In this document: one piece after another, positions 6,963 through 7,791 of the stretch | Numbering within the stretch: position 1 is the first letter of the stretch | Layout of the letters: the number at the start of each line of letters is the position of its first letter | DNA from: 62-47 sp039808365 | GTDB taxonomy: Bacteria > Pseudomonadota > Alphaproteobacteria > Rhizobiales > Xanthobacteraceae | Direction of reading: 5' to 3' | NCBI GenBank assembly: GCA_039808365.1 | Contig: JBDHSX010000172.1 | Span: 1 to 7,791, forward strand | DNA length: 7,791 nt | Program-made: the position numbers and the translations under genes | Notes under the pieces: generated by a model | Seen by the model: the letters and a program-made list of their open reading frames with translations, nothing else | The model's database searches: none | What the model was told of the DNA's origin: nothing

Positions 6963-6964
6963 CC

Positions 6965-7675
6965 ATGCGCCTCGCGGCGATCCGGCCGGGGATGCTGGCG
7001 CTGCTGGCGGCGCTGGCCGCCGGCGCGCCCGCCGCGGCGCAGACCGCCGCCGCCCTCAAGAAGGAGATGATCGGCCAGTGGGAACTGTCGACCGCCGAAC
7101 GCGGCAAGACCTGCGTCGTGACCTTGAAGGCCGATGCGACGGCGCAAGGGATGGCGCAAGGCATGAAGCTCACGCTTGAGCCCGGTTGCGCCGAGGCGCT
7201 GCCCTTCACCAGGGACATCGCGGCGTGGAGCATCAAGGGGCTGGACATCGTCCGCCTGCAGGACGCCGGCGGGCAGCCGGTGATCGACTTCACCGAGGTC
7301 GAGAGCGGCATTCTCGAAGGCCGCCGCTCCGGCGAGGGAATCTATCTGTTGCAGAATCTGGCGGCGGCGCGGGCGCAGGCGCGCTCGATGGATCAGATGA
7401 TCGGCAACTGGGCGATGGTGCGCGGCTCCGGCGCGGTGATCTGCGCCCTCACCCTCACCAACACCGAGGCCGGCGGCGACAATTTCGCCGTCTTCGTCAA
7501 GCCGCGCTGCGACGCCATGGTGGCCGCCTTCGCGCCGACGCTGTGGCGGCTCGAACGCGGCGAAATGCTGCTGATGTCGGCGCGTGGCGAGACCTGGCAT
7601 TTCGAGGCCGACGACAACGCGCAATGGCGGCGCGTCCCCGACAGCGCCGACCCGCTGTTCATGGTGCGGCAGTAG
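6965..7675 (+). CDS. Secreted protein with two tandem AprI/Inh-type metalloprotease-inhibitor domains
   Basis: A 236-aa exported protein with a signal peptide to about residue 26 (Leu/Ala-rich core, AAAQ/TAA). The mature part holds two similar units. Unit 1 (~34-127) starts MIGQWEL and has Cys50 and Cys75; unit 2 (~144-235) starts MIGNWAM and has Cys160 and Cys182. Each shows the Inh pattern: G-x-W, then a Cys in a hydrophobic strand (CVVTL, CALTL), a second Cys after Pro (PGC, PRC), an AxSI/LWRL segment, then LxxxDxxG-like strands. In the family, single-domain Inh/AprI proteins of roughly 100 residues block secreted serralysin proteases in the periplasm and carry one disulfide. The usual partner protease is not in this window. 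The start lies 2 bp after the dehydrogenase stop with AGG upstream, so it is co-transcribed with the importer. Unit 2 is more divergent and could have another role. Confidence 0.8.
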   Translation: MRLAAIRPGMLALLAALAAGAPAAAQTAAALKKEMIGQWELSTAERGKTCVVTLKADATAQGMAQGMKLTLEPGCAEALPFTRDIAAWSIKGLDIVRLQDAGGQPVIDFTEVESGILEGRRSGEGIYLLQNLAAARAQARSMDQMIGNWAMVRGSGAVICALTLTNTEAGGDNFAVFVKPRCDAMVAAFAPTLWRLERGEMLLMSARGETWHFEADDNAQWRRVPDSADPLFMVRQ

Positions 7676-7693
7676 CGCCGCTTGCCGGCCCTT

Positions 7694-7791
7694 CGTCATC
7701 GCCAAGAGCCGTCGCTCGGTTTTCGTCATTGCGAGGAGGCGAAGCCGACGAAGCAATCCAGACCTTGCTTGTGGCCCCTGGATTGCTTCGC
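7694..7791. repeat. Compound palindromic intergenic repeat, copy 2 (cut by window end)
   Basis: Positions 7724-7761 are identical over 38 bp to 30-67. The 13-bp stem is again perfect: CGAAGCAATCCAG (7749-7761) and CTGGATTGCTTCG (7778-7790), with a different 16-nt loop. A degenerate half-copy, CGTCATCGCCAAGAGC, precedes it at 7694-7709, 30 bp ahead, almost the same spacing (29 bp) as in copy 1. The right half lies outside the window. It follows the inhibitor gene, so both copies lie 3' of genes. No separate T-tailed terminator is visible between 7676 and 7723, so this repeat may also serve as the operon's 3' end. Confidence 0.82.

Noticed and set aside
5828..6964. In-frame upstream extension of the inhibitor gene through the permease and dehydrogenase genes
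   Set aside because: The extension is Arg-rich shadow sequence overlapping two clear genes. The ATG at 6965 starts a proper signal peptide and follows the dehydrogenase stop directly.
1..7791. CRISPR array, insertion sequence with transposase, tRNA or rRNA gene
   Set aside because: No regularly spaced repeats, no transposase-like open frame, and no tRNA or rRNA sequence was recognised; the only repeats are the two palindromic elements near the ends.

Overview
The window looks like a piece of chromosome from a high-GC alphaproteobacterium of the Bradyrhizobium / Rhodopseudomonas / Afipia group (Nitrobacteraceae). This placement rests on three things: strongly GC-biased third codon positions; an outer-membrane protein that joins an Omp25/31-type barrel to an OprB-type porin, an arrangement I associate with that group; and dispersed palindromic repeats of the CGTCATTGCG...GAAGCAATCCAG type, which I recall as common between genes there. 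It is an inference without a database search.

Layout. Positions 1-189 hold no gene. They contain a compound palindromic repeat (29-152) and an 11-bp hairpin (160-190) just behind the porin gene. On the minus strand lie the porin gene (2211 to 190) and, upstream of it, a creatininase-family amidohydrolase gene (3230 to 2421). The 209-bp gap between them holds a GC-rich hairpin behind the hydrolase gene and a clear 8-5-8 inverted repeat upstream of the porin gene. A 136-bp divergent intergenic region (3231-3366) separates the hydrolase from a tightly packed plus-strand operon of five genes: periplasmic substrate-binding protein, ABC ATPase, ABC permease, D-2-hydroxyacid dehydrogenase, and a secreted protein with two tandem AprI/Inh-type protease-inhibitor domains. 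Junctions within the operon are 7 bp apart, a 4-bp overlap, a 1-bp overlap and 2 bp apart. The window ends in a second copy of the palindromic repeat, in the same orientation as the first.

How the genes may work together. The three ABC genes form a complete NMT1/THI5-type (SsuABC/ThiXYZ-like) importer. A cytoplasmic amide hydrolase (divergent) and a probably NADP(H)-linked 2-hydroxyacid dehydrogenase (in the operon) suggest a small uptake-and-breakdown module for an amide-bearing or heterocyclic small molecule; the substrate cannot be read from the sequence. The OprB-type porin could be the outer-membrane entry route, but it has its own upstream region and may be independent. The double-domain protease inhibitor, which shares no obvious job with the importer, is the odd member. 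No phage, CRISPR, IS, tRNA or rRNA feature was seen.
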